A stretch of 64,000 nucleotides of DNA from Sulfurovum sp. (GCA_002733215.1 NVUY01000013.1:18433-82432); one strand, 5' to 3'. Shown: positions 52,344-60,697, counted from the first letter of the stretch. The notes: generated by a model not told the origin, from the letters alone. Numbers and translations are program-made.

Positions 52344-53123
52344 ATGTCAAATATGAAAGGTAAAACACTTGTTATCACAGGTGCAACCAAAGGTATAGGT
52401 AAAGCCGTTGCGGAGAAATTTGCGCAAAATGGTGTAAATATCGCTTTTACATATAACTCTAATAAGGAAATTGCAGATGTGATCGCAGCAGACTTAACAG
52501 AAAAATATGGAATCAAAGCAAAAGCTTACCCTTTGAATATTTTAGAGCTTGATGAATTTAAACCACTTTTTCAAGCCATTGATGAAGATTTTGACAGAGT
52601 AGATTACTTTGTATCCAATGCCATGATCTACGGTCGTCCGGTCATAGGCGGCTATGGTAAATTTATGAAACTACGGCCTAAAAAAGGTTTAACGAACATT
52701 TACACAGCAACTGTAGGTGCCTTTGTACGTGGATCACAAGAAGCTGCTGTACGTATGGAAAAAGTAGGTGGTGGTGCCATCGTGACACTAAGCTCTACGG
52801 GTAACCTTATCTACATAGGAAACTATGCTGGTCACGCTACCAATAAAGCTGCGGTTGAAGCTATGAGCAGATATGCTGCTGTTGAACTTGGGGAAATGGG
52901 TATTAGAGTAAACGCTGTATCTGGTGGACCTATAGAAACGGATGCACTCAAAGCCTTCACCAACTATGAAGAAGTCAAAGCAGAGACTATTAAACGTTCA
53001 GCAGTTAGCAGAATGGGACGCCCGGACGACCTTGCTGGTTCAGTATACTTCCTCTGTACTGATGAGGCATCATGGATCACAGGTCAGACTTTAGTTGTTG
53101 ATGGTGGAACGACATTCCGTTAA
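52344..53123 (+). CDS. FabL-like enoyl-ACP reductase (SDR family)
   Basis: A 259-residue short-chain dehydrogenase. The cofactor loop is GATKGIGKAV (about 13-22), and VSNAMIYGRP (about 90) is the NNAG-equivalent. The catalytic pair is in NYAGHATNKAA, tyrosine then lysine seven residues later, so the spacing is Y-x6-K, as in enoyl-ACP reductases FabI and FabL, not the YxxxK of ordinary SDRs. The C-terminus VNAVSGGPIETDALKAF and GQTLVVDGGTTFR resembles Bacillus subtilis FabL. It therefore probably reduces enoyl-ACP in fatty acid elongation. In Helicobacter and Campylobacter the gene is often listed only as a dehydrogenase. Confidence 0.8.
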   Translation: MSNMKGKTLVITGATKGIGKAVAEKFAQNGVNIAFTYNSNKEIADVIAADLTEKYGIKAKAYPLNILELDEFKPLFQAIDEDFDRVDYFVSNAMIYGRPVIGGYGKFMKLRPKKGLTNIYTATVGAFVRGSQEAAVRMEKVGGGAIVTLSSTGNLIYIGNYAGHATNKAAVEAMSRYAAVELGEMGIRVNAVSGGPIETDALKAFTNYEEVKAETIKRSAVSRMGRPDDLAGSVYFLCTDEASWITGQTLVVDGGTTFR

Positions 53124-53130
53124 AATATAA

Positions 53131-53152
53131 TGGTGGGCTTTTAAGCCCACCA
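53131..53152. repeat. Hairpin between SDR and pgsA genes
   Basis: TGGTGGGCTT-TT-AAGCCCACCA is a perfect stem of ten. No T-run follows, so it is a weak terminator or a processing hairpin. Confidence 0.7.
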
Positions 53153-53169
53153 ACAATAACAGGAGCAAG

Positions 53170-53748
53170 ATGATGACAAACTCACAAATATTTAACATCC
53201 CCAATATTTTAGCATTCACCCGTCTCCTCCTCGCCCCCGTAATGTTCCTTTTTTTAGTCAACCAGGATGCCGCTATCTTTGAAGGCATTCACAGGTCATG
53301 GCTCAACTACTTTGCCGCTTTTATCTTCGTCGTTGCCTCTGCCACAGATTTTTTTGACGGCTACATCGCCCGTACCTTTAACCAGATCACAACCCTGGGC
53401 AAGATCCTTGATCCTCTGGCAGATAAAATGCTTACCCTGGCAGGATTTCTTGGTCTAATGATGATCGGATCTGCCTCACCCTGGGCGATTTTCCTCATCA
53501 TTACACGGGAGCTGTTCATCACAGGTCTTCGTGTTTCAGCTGTGGCAGAAGGCATAGACATCGCAGCCTCATGGATGGGTAAGGTCAAAACCGTTGTACA
53601 GATGATAGCCATAGGTTTTTTACTGATGGAATGGCCTTTTGGAGAGATACTCTTATGGATCGCTGTTGCACTGACACTCTACTCCGGTTATGAATATGTC
53701 AGAGACTTCTTTAAAAATATCCCTACAGAACCCACAAACTCAGTATAA
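53170..53748 (+). CDS. pgsA: CDP-diacylglycerol-glycerol-3-phosphate phosphatidyltransferase
   Basis: A 192-residue membrane enzyme that makes phosphatidylglycerol phosphate. It has several helices and the CDP-alcohol phosphotransferase motif in TDFFDGYIARTFNQITTLGK and ILDPLADK (about 57-84), D-G-x2-A-R...G...D...D. AGGAG precedes two adjacent ATGs; I keep the first, though the second has better spacing. It follows the SDR gene in the order seen in Helicobacter pylori. The TorF gene starts 95 bp later with its own promoter region. Confidence 0.95.
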   Translation: MMTNSQIFNIPNILAFTRLLLAPVMFLFLVNQDAAIFEGIHRSWLNYFAAFIFVVASATDFFDGYIARTFNQITTLGKILDPLADKMLTLAGFLGLMMIGSASPWAIFLIITRELFITGLRVSAVAEGIDIAASWMGKVKTVVQMIAIGFLLMEWPFGEILLWIAVALTLYSGYEYVRDFFKNIPTEPTNSV

Positions 53749-53842
53749 ATACCCAATTGCCTAAAAATTAATCACTCTTCCGTTCATTTTTTGTTACTCC
53801 TTATGTTATATTTCCCTATTCAATTTTAAACAAGGAATACAC

Positions 53843-54550
53843 ATGAAGAAAATCACAACATTAAGTTTAGTAGCAGCATTGGCTGTAAGTTCTGCATTTG
53901 CAGGGGGAGACATCGTTCCGGTAGAAGAAGTAGTAGTTGAAGCAGCACCAGAGTCTGCATTAGAAATAAGTGCAAACCTTGCTATTACGTCTAACTACAT
54001 CTTTAGAGGTATAACTCAAACAGCTAATTCACCGGCAGTTCAGGGCGGGATAGATTTGGGGTACAAAGGTTTTTACCTTGGAACATGGGGTTCAAATGTA
54101 GATTTTGGCGGCTGGACAAATAATAATCTAGAAGCAGACTTCTATGCAGGATATGCAGGTGAGATCGCTGGTTTCGGATATGACCTGGGTTATATCTACT
54201 ATGCCTATCCAAATGAATCAAATCTATTGAATCTTGATGAAGCCTATGTTGGTCTTAGTTATGACTGGGACAGCTTTGGTATCAACGGAAAATATTCATT
54301 TGCTCTAAATACTGAGAATGATACTCCTGATTACTGGGAAGTAGGCGCGTCAGCCAAATTGCCATGGGAAATGACACTTGCAGCAGCTTACGGTGATTAT
54401 GATAGTATCGGATCTAACTACATTGTTTCGCTTGCAAAAACATTTGGTAAATTTGAAATAAAAGTAGCTTACACAGACTTCTCTTCAGACGATCGTTTAT
54501 CATTGAACGACGAAGACCATATTGTAGGTACGATCAGTACATCATTCTAA
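53843..54550 (+). CDS. TorF-family putative porin
   Basis: A 235-residue outer-membrane protein. Signal peptide (about 1-20, ending SSAFAGG). The family opening is ANLAITSNYIFRGITQTANSPAVQGGIDLGYK (about 44-75), typical of the TorF/Gcw_chp group. The rest is alternating strands (FYLGTWGSNVDFGGW, LEADFYAGYAGEIAGFGYDLGYIYYAY), and the end IVGTISTSF is an outer-membrane C-terminus. Function unknown; the family is common in aquatic proteobacteria. AAGGA precedes the ATG. A CTCTCC/GGAGAG hairpin follows at 54585-54601. Confidence 0.88.
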   Translation: MKKITTLSLVAALAVSSAFAGGDIVPVEEVVVEAAPESALEISANLAITSNYIFRGITQTANSPAVQGGIDLGYKGFYLGTWGSNVDFGGWTNNNLEADFYAGYAGEIAGFGYDLGYIYYAYPNESNLLNLDEAYVGLSYDWDSFGINGKYSFALNTENDTPDYWEVGASAKLPWEMTLAAAYGDYDSIGSNYIVSLAKTFGKFEIKVAYTDFSSDDRLSLNDEDHIVGTISTSF

Positions 54551-54633
54551 TCGTAATTCTCCTCCCAAACGTTTGAATACACCTCTCTCCTTTTGGGAGA
54601 GTGTTTGGAACCTCTCCTAAAATCCAACTAAAC

Positions 54634-55845
54634 TCAATACAACCTGTCGATCATTTTATCCATCTGACTTTTAGCTTTTGATAAACGCTCTACACTATTT
54701 TCAGAAAGTTTTCCATCTTCTGACATTGGAATAGCCATAAAATCCTTTATCGTACGCATGAGTTCTTTTGTTTCACGTATCTCTGCAAATGATTTTTCAT
54801 GATAATCTGTACTCTTACCCTTCTCCCCTTCAAAGTATAAAATACGTTGAAGTTTTCCTTCTTGTTCGTGAAAAAGTATCTCATAGATGTTCATTGTCTC
54901 AATGGTCTCTTTCATATGTGCATCTACTTTTTCCATCTCTACTTTACAGTTGGATTTTTGTTCTATATAGAGTTCTGCCTCGACAAACTGTTTCACAGCA
55001 AAGTGAAGATTGCTACTGGCTTTCAATCCTACACGGATCTTATAGATAAGAAACATGACCAAAAGTACAGAAATGCCTAAAAGTCCCGCCCCTATAGCAG
55101 CATCAGGTTTTAAACCTATCATCGTAGAAAATGAAGATAAAATATTTTGCGTCTCTTCCGTAGAGGGGAGTTTCGACACGTTAAGTGTCATGCCCAACTT
55201 TTCTGTCGCCAGATAGACCAATCCGACTGCAGTAGCTGCACCTCCCAATAGTGCCAAGATAAAGCCCGAAAATTTACCGCTGGAAACATCTTTTATGACC
55301 ATAGGTGCCACTTCTTCTTTGGTTTCAAAGACAACACTCTCCTCTTCTTCCTGCTCTTCACTTGTTGTTTTGTAACCCAGCTTCTCCAGTAAAAATTCAC
55401 AGTCATCAAAGCCACTCTCTTTCAGTTTTGACTTTGCTTCATCATATTCTTTCAAGTCATCCATCAATAAAAGTCTACACTCCTCAGTCTGCTCATCTGC
55501 TTCCTGAACGATCTGTTTTGACTGTCCCACCAAACGTTGTGCTTTGGCAAACTTTTTCTCTTTTGGCGGGGCGGTAACGTTCTCTTCTGTTGCTTCCACT
55601 TCTTCCACTTCTGCCGTATCTACCATTTCCACTGTTTCTTCCAAGAGCAACATTTCAGCTTCAGCTTCTTCTTTCACTTCTTCTTCAGCCTGTTCTACCA
55701 ATTCTTCAAGCAGCCCTTCTTCACGCAACATTTTATCTTCACCTTCTACTGCTTTCTCATCTACTTTTTTAGTATAATGATCAACATCCAGATTAAGTAA
55801 CCTTTCTTCTTCAAGATCTACCGCTTTTTCATTCTTATCATGCAT
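54634..55845 (-). CDS. Acidic coiled-coil membrane protein, unknown
   Basis: A 403-residue protein. Residues about 1-190 are extremely acidic and rich in E, V and A (EEEVKEEAEAEMLLLEET...) with coiled-coil character, then two membrane helices (about 195-212, FSGFILALLGGAATAVGLV; and about 250-270, LLGISVLLVMFLIYKI) flank a short loop. The C-terminus is helical. I do not recognise a family. The start at 55845 follows AAGGAG; an in-frame upstream extension to 55956 overlaps the rseP promoter. It is divergent from rseP. Confidence 0.7.
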   Translation of the reverse strand: MHDKNEKAVDLEEERLLNLDVDHYTKKVDEKAVEGEDKMLREEGLLEELVEQAEEEVKEEAEAEMLLLEETVEMVDTAEVEEVEATEENVTAPPKEKKFAKAQRLVGQSKQIVQEADEQTEECRLLLMDDLKEYDEAKSKLKESGFDDCEFLLEKLGYKTTSEEQEEEESVVFETKEEVAPMVIKDVSSGKFSGFILALLGGAATAVGLVYLATEKLGMTLNVSKLPSTEETQNILSSFSTMIGLKPDAAIGAGLLGISVLLVMFLIYKIRVGLKASSNLHFAVKQFVEAELYIEQKSNCKVEMEKVDAHMKETIETMNIYEILFHEQEGKLQRILYFEGEKGKSTDYHEKSFAEIRETKELMRTIKDFMAIPMSEDGKLSENSVERLSKAKSQMDKMIDRLY

Positions 55846-55954
55846 CTTTTTCTCCTTATCCTCTATTTTAGCGAAATTTTTCATCATTTGTTTAATATAT
55901 ATCAATTTTTCACAACTCTTGGCTATAATCTGATAAAAATAAATAAGGAGTTTC

Positions 55955-57007
55955 ATGGGTATTTTAGTTGCAATTCTAGTCTTGTCCGTACTTATCTTCT
56001 TTCATGAACTTGGACATTTTACTGCTGCACGTTTTTTTGGTGTAAGAGTAGATGTATTTAGTATAGGGTTTGGAAAGAAACTATACACAAAAGTCATTGG
56101 AGATACACAGTGGAGTATCTCTGCCATCCCGCTTGGCGGATATGTGAAAATGAAAGGTCAGGATGACAGCGATCCGAGCAAGATCTCTTCCGATGAAGAC
56201 TCTTACAATGTCAAGAAACCTTGGCAGCGTATTGTCATTTTACTCGCAGGGCCTTTTGCCAATTTTTTACTGGCATTTATACTTTATTTTGCTATTGCGA
56301 ACATCGGTGTGCCGAAGTTACTCCCTTATGTGGGGACAGTAGGTGCAGAGACTCCGGCCTTTGCTGCAGGTTTACAAAAAGATGACAAACTCATGCAGAT
56401 CAATGGAGTCAACATACAATACTGGGAAAACATCGGTCAGCATATTAACGATGCAAAAGGTACCATCACGCTCATTGTTGAACGGGGACAAAAGCTTATC
56501 ACATTGCAACTTACGCCAAAGGTCATTGATGACCAAAATATATTTGGTGAAAAGATCACTCGACGTATTATAGGCATTAGCCCTTCAGGGAAACAAACCA
56601 CCGTTCACTTTGGATTTACAGAGGGTCTTGACTATGCCTGGGAAGAAACGAAAAAAGCCTCTTTACTCATTGTTCAGTCTGTGCAGAAACTCATCACGGG
56701 TGTCGTAAGTGCCGACAAACTGGGCGGCATCATCACCATTGTTGATGTCACAGCGGATGCAAGTTCCGCAGGGATACTGGCACTTTTCTTTTTTACCGCA
56801 CTCATCTCGGTAAATTTAGGAGTATTGAACCTCCTTCCCATCCCCGCACTTGACGGTGGGCACATCATGTTCAACCTTTATGAAATGATCACAGGGAAAA
56901 CAGCCTCTGAAAAAGTCATGATGTACATCACTATGGTTGGCTGGGCATTGCTTATCTCTCTCATGATGCTAGGCTTATATAATGATATTAACAGACTATT
57001 AGGATAA
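55955..57007 (+). CDS. rseP: RseP-type site-2 protease
   Basis: A 350-residue membrane metalloprotease of the M50 family. The zinc motif is FFHELGHFTAARFF (H17, E18, H21), the third ligand lies in LNLLPIPALDGGHIMF (about 290-305), and a PDZ domain covers about 105-185 (AFAAGLQKDDKLMQINGV). RseP cuts membrane-embedded anti-sigma factors and leftover signal peptides. Here the target is not known, as no RseA-like gene is near. In Campylobacter pgsA and rseP are adjacent. The ATG follows AAGGAG; the YggS-type gene begins two bases after the stop. Confidence 0.93.
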   Translation: MGILVAILVLSVLIFFHELGHFTAARFFGVRVDVFSIGFGKKLYTKVIGDTQWSISAIPLGGYVKMKGQDDSDPSKISSDEDSYNVKKPWQRIVILLAGPFANFLLAFILYFAIANIGVPKLLPYVGTVGAETPAFAAGLQKDDKLMQINGVNIQYWENIGQHINDAKGTITLIVERGQKLITLQLTPKVIDDQNIFGEKITRRIIGISPSGKQTTVHFGFTEGLDYAWEETKKASLLIVQSVQKLITGVVSADKLGGIITIVDVTADASSAGILALFFFTALISVNLGVLNLLPIPALDGGHIMFNLYEMITGKTASEKVMMYITMVGWALLISLMMLGLYNDINRLLG

Positions 57008-57009
57008 AC

Positions 57010-57696
57010 ATGAGCATATTGGACAAAGAACACTTAAGAGCAAACCTCGATGAAGTCATTTGGAACATTGAGCAGGCACGTATCACAATAAGTGAACACC
57101 ATATTGTGAAACTTGTGACGGTTGCCAAATACACTGAGGTGGAAAATATCTCTACCCTTTATGATCTGGGGCAAAGAGCCTTTGGAGAAAATCAGGTGCA
57201 ACAACTTAAAGATCGTATGGAAGCACTCGAAGAACTTCCACTTGAGTGGCATATGATAGGTTCTTTACAAAAAAACAAGATCAATAATCTCATAAACCTA
57301 CGCCCAACACTCATGCAGTCACTTGACAGTATGGAGCTGGCTTTGGAACTCAACAAAAAATTGAAAGTAAAAAATACAAAAATGCATTGTCTTTTACAGA
57401 TCAATGCAGCCAATGAAGAGAGTAAATCAGGCGTAAGCTCTGAGGAGGCCTTTGACATCTATCAAACTATCAAAGAACGTTGTCCTCAGATCAATCTGAA
57501 AGGTGTGATGACCATTGGTGCCCACACTACAGAGGAAAAAGAGATACAAAAAAGTTTTGAAACAACGCATCGTATCTATGAGAAGCTTCAAAAAGAGGGT
57601 GCACGTATCTGTTCTATGGGAATGAGTTCAGACTATGAATTGGCCATAAAATGTGGATCAAACCTCATACGCGTAGGTTCTGCCCTTTTCAAATAA
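57010..57696 (+). CDS. YggS/PROSC-type PLP homeostasis protein
   Basis: A 228-residue single-domain PLP-binding protein with a TIM-barrel fold. The lysine for PLP is in LVTVAKYTEV (about K36), then GENQVQQLKDRMEAL, EWHMIGSLQKNKINNL, INAANEESKSGVS, KGVMTIGA, MGMSSDYELAIKCGSNLIRVGSALF. The family buffers pyridoxal phosphate and affects amino acid balance. It is translationally close to rseP (two-base gap) and probably in the same operon. Confidence 0.92.
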   Translation: MSILDKEHLRANLDEVIWNIEQARITISEHHIVKLVTVAKYTEVENISTLYDLGQRAFGENQVQQLKDRMEALEELPLEWHMIGSLQKNKINNLINLRPTLMQSLDSMELALELNKKLKVKNTKMHCLLQINAANEESKSGVSSEEAFDIYQTIKERCPQINLKGVMTIGAHTTEEKEIQKSFETTHRIYEKLQKEGARICSMGMSSDYELAIKCGSNLIRVGSALFK

Positions 57697-57825
57697 ATTT
57701 ATCTTCTCCATCAAGAGTAAATTTTACTCTTCTCTTTTTTTCTTATCTTAAGTTAATTTTTATAATTTATAACTATACTAAAAACATGAAGATATATCAA
57801 GATTGATCATAAGAAAGGGTAATGA

Positions 57826-57930
57826 ATGGATTTTGGACTGCTGGTTATACTTTACTATGGCATACTTACCCTAGGACTGGTATCCATAGGAACCTATAAC
57901 CTTTCAGGATTCTCTCATGTCATGTCATAG
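57826..57930 (+). CDS. Small single-pass membrane protein, 34 residues
   Basis: Translation gives MDFGLLVILYYGILTLG then LVSIGTYNLSGFSHVMS. One hydrophobic segment spans about residues 4-25. AAAGGGTAATG gives a fair ribosome-binding site. The last 14 bases overlap the ankyrin gene in another frame, so translation is probably coupled. I know no family; it may be a regulator or membrane partner of the ankyrin protein. Confidence 0.5.
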   Translation: MDFGLLVILYYGILTLGLVSIGTYNLSGFSHVMS

Positions 57931-58432
57931 CCTGCAAGATGCTTTGTCATCTGAACTCATTTTACATGCGGCAGATAGTCAAACTGTCAAACAACTTCTC
58001 ATCAACGGTGCAGAGATCAACTATCAGTCAGGAGAAGGCTGGTGTCTGCTCTTTGAGCTTATCTCCCTCAATTTATACCAGGAGATAGCATCCTTACAGC
58101 ATACAAATCTCAATATAGAGATCATCGATGCGAAGGAACGCAATGCACTCTTTTGGAGTATTTATCATGAACATCAGAATGTACTTGAAACACTCATTGG
58201 TATGGGATGTGATCTGACAAAATCTGTGACTCACGGTCTACCTGCCCTGCACTATGCCGTTTATAAAAACAATACAGAGATCATTACCCTACTCTTAGAA
58301 AGAGGCGTCGATATAGAAAGCAAAGACAGTCATGATAATACAGCTTTAGCCTATGCCCATTTCTACAAAAGAAAGGAAGTGATCACACTATTGACACAAA
58401 AAGGTGCACGTACTCCCAATTTAGATTACTGA
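57917..58432 (+). CDS. Ankyrin-repeat protein
   Basis: A 171-residue soluble protein with four to five ankyrin repeats. Typical lines: ADSQTVKQLLINGAEINYQ (about 19-37), KERNALFWSIYHEHQNVLETLIGMGCDL, HGLPALHYAVYKNNTEIITLLLERGVDIESK (about 114-144), HDNTALAYAHFYKRKEVITLLTQKGA. Ankyrin proteins bind other proteins. In several bacteria such small ankyrin proteins stand next to catalase or superoxide dismutase genes, as here with sodN; that supports a role with oxidant defence, but it is inference. Begins inside the 34-residue frame. Confidence 0.88.
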   Translation: MSCHSLQDALSSELILHAADSQTVKQLLINGAEINYQSGEGWCLLFELISLNLYQEIASLQHTNLNIEIIDAKERNALFWSIYHEHQNVLETLIGMGCDLTKSVTHGLPALHYAVYKNNTEIITLLLERGVDIESKDSHDNTALAYAHFYKRKEVITLLTQKGARTPNLDY

Positions 58433-58474
58433 TCCAGGATGTAATTTAAGTTGGCAGTATACGCCATTAAATAA

Positions 58475-58526
58475 AGGTCACCACTAACAACCTTATATGA
58501 GCATATAAGGTTGTTAGTGGTGACCT
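58475..58526. promoter_or_regulatory. Perfect 52-bp palindrome before sodN
   Basis: Two 25-bp arms match exactly around the centre AG: AGGTCACCACTAACAACC, then TTATATG, and the mirror. The sodN start lies 29 bases downstream. No T-run follows on either strand, so it is not a typical terminator. It could be an operator for a metal- or redox-sensing regulator, or a long RNA hairpin in the sodN leader. Confidence 0.8.
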
Positions 58527-58554
58527 AAAAATTAAATGTAAAAAAGGATAGTTA

Positions 58555-59025
58555 ATGTTAAATATAAAAGAAGTAAAAGCACATTGTGATGTGCCTTGTG
58601 GAATCTATGATCCAATTGTAGCACAAATCGCTGCACTCTCAGTCATAAGAATGGTTGACTTAATGGAAGTAGGTGTAAAAATGAAAGAGCCTCTAGGTGA
58701 AGCACTCTATCACAATAACTTGGCAAGATATATTGCAGTAAAAGAAGAAGAAGCTATTAAATGTAAAGATCAAATTCGTATCATCTGGGGTGACTTTATC
58801 AAAGGGCCGCAAATAGCTGATAATCCAGAGATCCATACTATTGTGCATAACATCATGATGTTAGGTGGAGCCGTAAAACAACAAGTATCACGTGATAAAG
58901 CCATGGAACTCTTAGCAGAAGTCAATAAATTTGCAGAAATATTCTGGAAAATAAAAGGTGTCAAAACCAAAGTAGCTAAGTCACCTTACGCACCAAATGA
59001 AGATGTGGTCTACCCTGTACTTTAA
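58555..59025 (+). CDS. sodN: Nickel superoxide dismutase
   Basis: A 156-residue enzyme that removes superoxide. The nickel hook HCDVPCGIYDP is at residues 10-20, with His, Cys2 and Cys6 of the mature protein. The first nine residues (MLNIKEVKA) are a short propeptide that must be cut before the histidine. The rest is the four-helix bundle (AALSVIRMVDLMEV, WGDFIKGPQ, EVNKFAEIFWKIKG). AAAGGA precedes the ATG. The next gene encodes the matching S26-type protease, with ATG overlapping the stop (TAATG). It lies behind a 52-bp palindrome. Confidence 0.95.
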   Translation: MLNIKEVKAHCDVPCGIYDPIVAQIAALSVIRMVDLMEVGVKMKEPLGEALYHNNLARYIAVKEEEAIKCKDQIRIIWGDFIKGPQIADNPEIHTIVHNIMMLGGAVKQQVSRDKAMELLAEVNKFAEIFWKIKGVKTKVAKSPYAPNEDVVYPVL

Positions 59026-59303
59026 TGCTTCAACTCTTTAAAATATCCGGTGACTCTCTGTACCCCTACTATAAAAATGGGCAGAGGGTTGTCTGTCGTA
59101 AAGTGTCTAAAGGGACTAAGATCAAAGTAGATGATACGGTGGTCTTTGAAAAAGACGCTTATGGCATGATGATCAAACGGGTAAGATCCATTGATAACAA
59201 TACCTATTTTGTAGAGGGTACAGACCCTATGAGTATCGATAGTCGTAACTTTGGCACCCTGAAGATAAAAGAGATAAAGTATAAAGTACTTTTTAAATTT
59301 TAA
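59025..59303 (+). CDS. sodX: Nickel superoxide dismutase maturation protease
   Basis: A 92-residue S26-family protease, the short form found beside sodN. The catalytic Ser is in ISGDSLYPYYKNG (about residues 7-19), the lysine in MMIKRVRSI, followed by FVEGTDPMSIDSRNFG. It removes the SOD propeptide so nickel can bind at the new N-terminus. There is no membrane helix, unlike signal peptidase I. TAATG overlap with sodN ensures coupled expression. It is convergent with the Fur-type gene, 8 bp away. Confidence 0.9.
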   Translation: MLQLFKISGDSLYPYYKNGQRVVCRKVSKGTKIKVDDTVVFEKDAYGMMIKRVRSIDNNTYFVEGTDPMSIDSRNFGTLKIKEIKYKVLFKF

Positions 59304-59311
59304 GTGAACAT

Positions 59312-59734
59312 TTAAGAAGCGACAGCAATTTGGCAATGGTTGCAAACGCCATAAAGATTGATCTGCTGTTTACTCAATGCAAAATTCTCACTCTGAGTCA
59401 TAGAGGTAAAAAGTGCATCTGCACTGGCATTATGAGGTTTATCTTCCACTTTTCCACACTCTGTACAAACTAGATGGATATGATCTTCCTTCACCAATTC
59501 ATATTTGGCTTTCTCTCCTGTAATAGGTACTTCAACCAGTACACCTTTCTCCACCATTAAAATAATATTTTTATAAATGGTGGCCAGTGAAAGTGAGGGA
59601 TGTGTTTTGATCACTTTATCATAGATAGCATCGATGGTCATGTGACCATACTGTTCTATACTTTCCAGGATGTTCATACGTTGAAAAGTAGCTTTAAGCC
59701 CAGACTCTTTGAGCAGTGTTGCATAATCTGACAT
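59312..59734 (-). CDS. Fur-family regulator, PerR-like
   Basis: A 140-residue DNA-binding protein. Winged helix: LKATFQRMNILESI, HPSLSLATIYKNIILMVEKG (about 45-64). The metal region has DHIHLVCTECGKVED (two histidines and CxxC) and INLYGVCNHCQ (second CxxC), the structural zinc site of PerR and Fur. PerR senses peroxide through metal-catalysed oxidation and controls peroxide genes. Its neighbours are peroxiredoxin and Ni-SOD, so I favour a PerR role, though a Fur or Nur role is possible. AGGAG precedes the ATG. The promoter overlaps an ATGTATATA/TATATACAT inverted repeat. Confidence 0.88.
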   Translation of the reverse strand: MSDYATLLKESGLKATFQRMNILESIEQYGHMTIDAIYDKVIKTHPSLSLATIYKNIILMVEKGVLVEVPITGEKAKYELVKEDHIHLVCTECGKVEDKPHNASADALFTSMTQSENFALSKQQINLYGVCNHCQIAVAS

Positions 59735-59750
59735 GAATTCTCCTTTTAAA

Positions 59751-59819
59751 ATGTATATATAAATTTACCCTGTAAACTTGTATATACATTTCTTTGTAGG
59801 GTCGGAATACCGACCCTAC
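59751..59819. promoter_or_regulatory. Inverted repeat in fur-type promoter and adjacent REP unit
   Basis: ATGTATATA (59751) and TATATACAT (59781) flank the probable promoter of the Fur-type gene and may be its operator. The REP GTAGGGTCGG-AATA-CCGACCCTAC (59796-59819) lies next to it, seven bases after the peroxiredoxin stop, and may also act as its terminator. Confidence 0.55.
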
Positions 59820-59825
59820 AGTAAC

Positions 59826-60422
59826 CTACAAATCACCTTCGTGTTTTGCAAGATACTCAGCAACACCTTCAGTGTCCGCTTTCATACCTTCGTCACCTTT
59901 AACCCAACCGGCAGGACAAACTTCACCATGCTCGTTAGTAAATAACATAGTGTCAACCATTCTGATCATTTCATCAATGTTTCTACCTAGTGGAAGGTCG
60001 TTGATCACTGCATGTCTTACTGTACCGCAAGCATCGATAAGGAATGAACCTCTAAGTGCTACTGCCTCATCAAGAAGAACGTCATAATCTCTTGAGATCT
60101 GCTTAGAAAGGTCTGCAACAAGCGGCATATCAACTTTACCGATACCACCTTCAGCTACCGGAGTTTCTCTCCATGCAAAGTGTGAAAATTGGCTGTCTAC
60201 AGATACACCAATGATGTTGACACCTCTTTCTCTAAATTCTGCTGCTCTTTTAGAGAATGCAATGATTTCTGATGGACATACAAAAGTAAAGTCAAGTGGA
60301 TAGAAGAAAAGTACTGCACCTTTTTCACCGAGGTTTTCCATAAGATTGAAATCTTCTACTATTTGACCATTTGCAAGTACAGCTGCTGCTGTAAAATCTG
60401 GAGCTTTTTTTGTTACTAACAT
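59826..60422 (-). CDS. 2-Cys peroxiredoxin (AhpC/TsaA type)
   Basis: A 198-residue peroxidase. The peroxidatic cysteine is in FYPLDFTFVCPSEIIAF (about residues 41-57, C50), the resolving cysteine in GEVCPAGW (about 170). The conserved arginine lies in GSFLIDACGTVRHAVIND. It reduces hydrogen peroxide and organic peroxides using thioredoxin. The upstream region contains a copy of the CCTTG element at 60541. AAGGAAACAAC lies before the ATG. The neighbouring Fur-type regulator probably controls it. Confidence 0.95.
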   Translation of the reverse strand: MLVTKKAPDFTAAAVLANGQIVEDFNLMENLGEKGAVLFFYPLDFTFVCPSEIIAFSKRAAEFRERGVNIIGVSVDSQFSHFAWRETPVAEGGIGKVDMPLVADLSKQISRDYDVLLDEAVALRGSFLIDACGTVRHAVINDLPLGRNIDEMIRMVDTMLFTNEHGEVCPAGWVKGDEGMKADTEGVAEYLAKHEGDL

Positions 60423-60540
60423 GTTGTTTCCTTAAAGATAATTTTTATTAACAAGGAAATTTTATCGTAATAACTTTAAAGGGAAATTAAACTGAAATTT
60501 GAGGGAGAATATTGACTATTTCAAGAAGTTACAATGTCAA

Positions 60541-60583
60541 GAGCAAACAAGGAAGTTCACTAATTTTGGACAAGGAGTAAAAC
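60541..60583 (-). repeat. Second copy of the CCTTG-rich element
   Basis: On the minus strand the sequence runs GTTTTACTCCTTGTCC, then AAAATTAGTGAACTTCC and TTGTTTGCTC. It matches the core of the candidate RNA at 33741-33789 except for a two-base deletion and a few transitions. It lies 119 bases upstream of the peroxiredoxin start, so it may belong to the leader of that message. The rest of this 275-bp gap (60423-60697) shows no gene. Confidence 0.6.
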
Positions 60584-60697
60584 AAACTCTCAACACTGCT
60601 GAAAGAGTATATCTCTTTCTTAAGTGAAGTATAACACCCCAAGATGTACACTTGGAAAACAAAGGGTTAATAGGTGGATAATGTCTATAATTATGCT

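Noticed and set aside
58475..58526. Palindrome before sodN as a Rho-independent terminator
   Set aside because: No T-run follows on either strand, and it lies 29 bases before a start codon.
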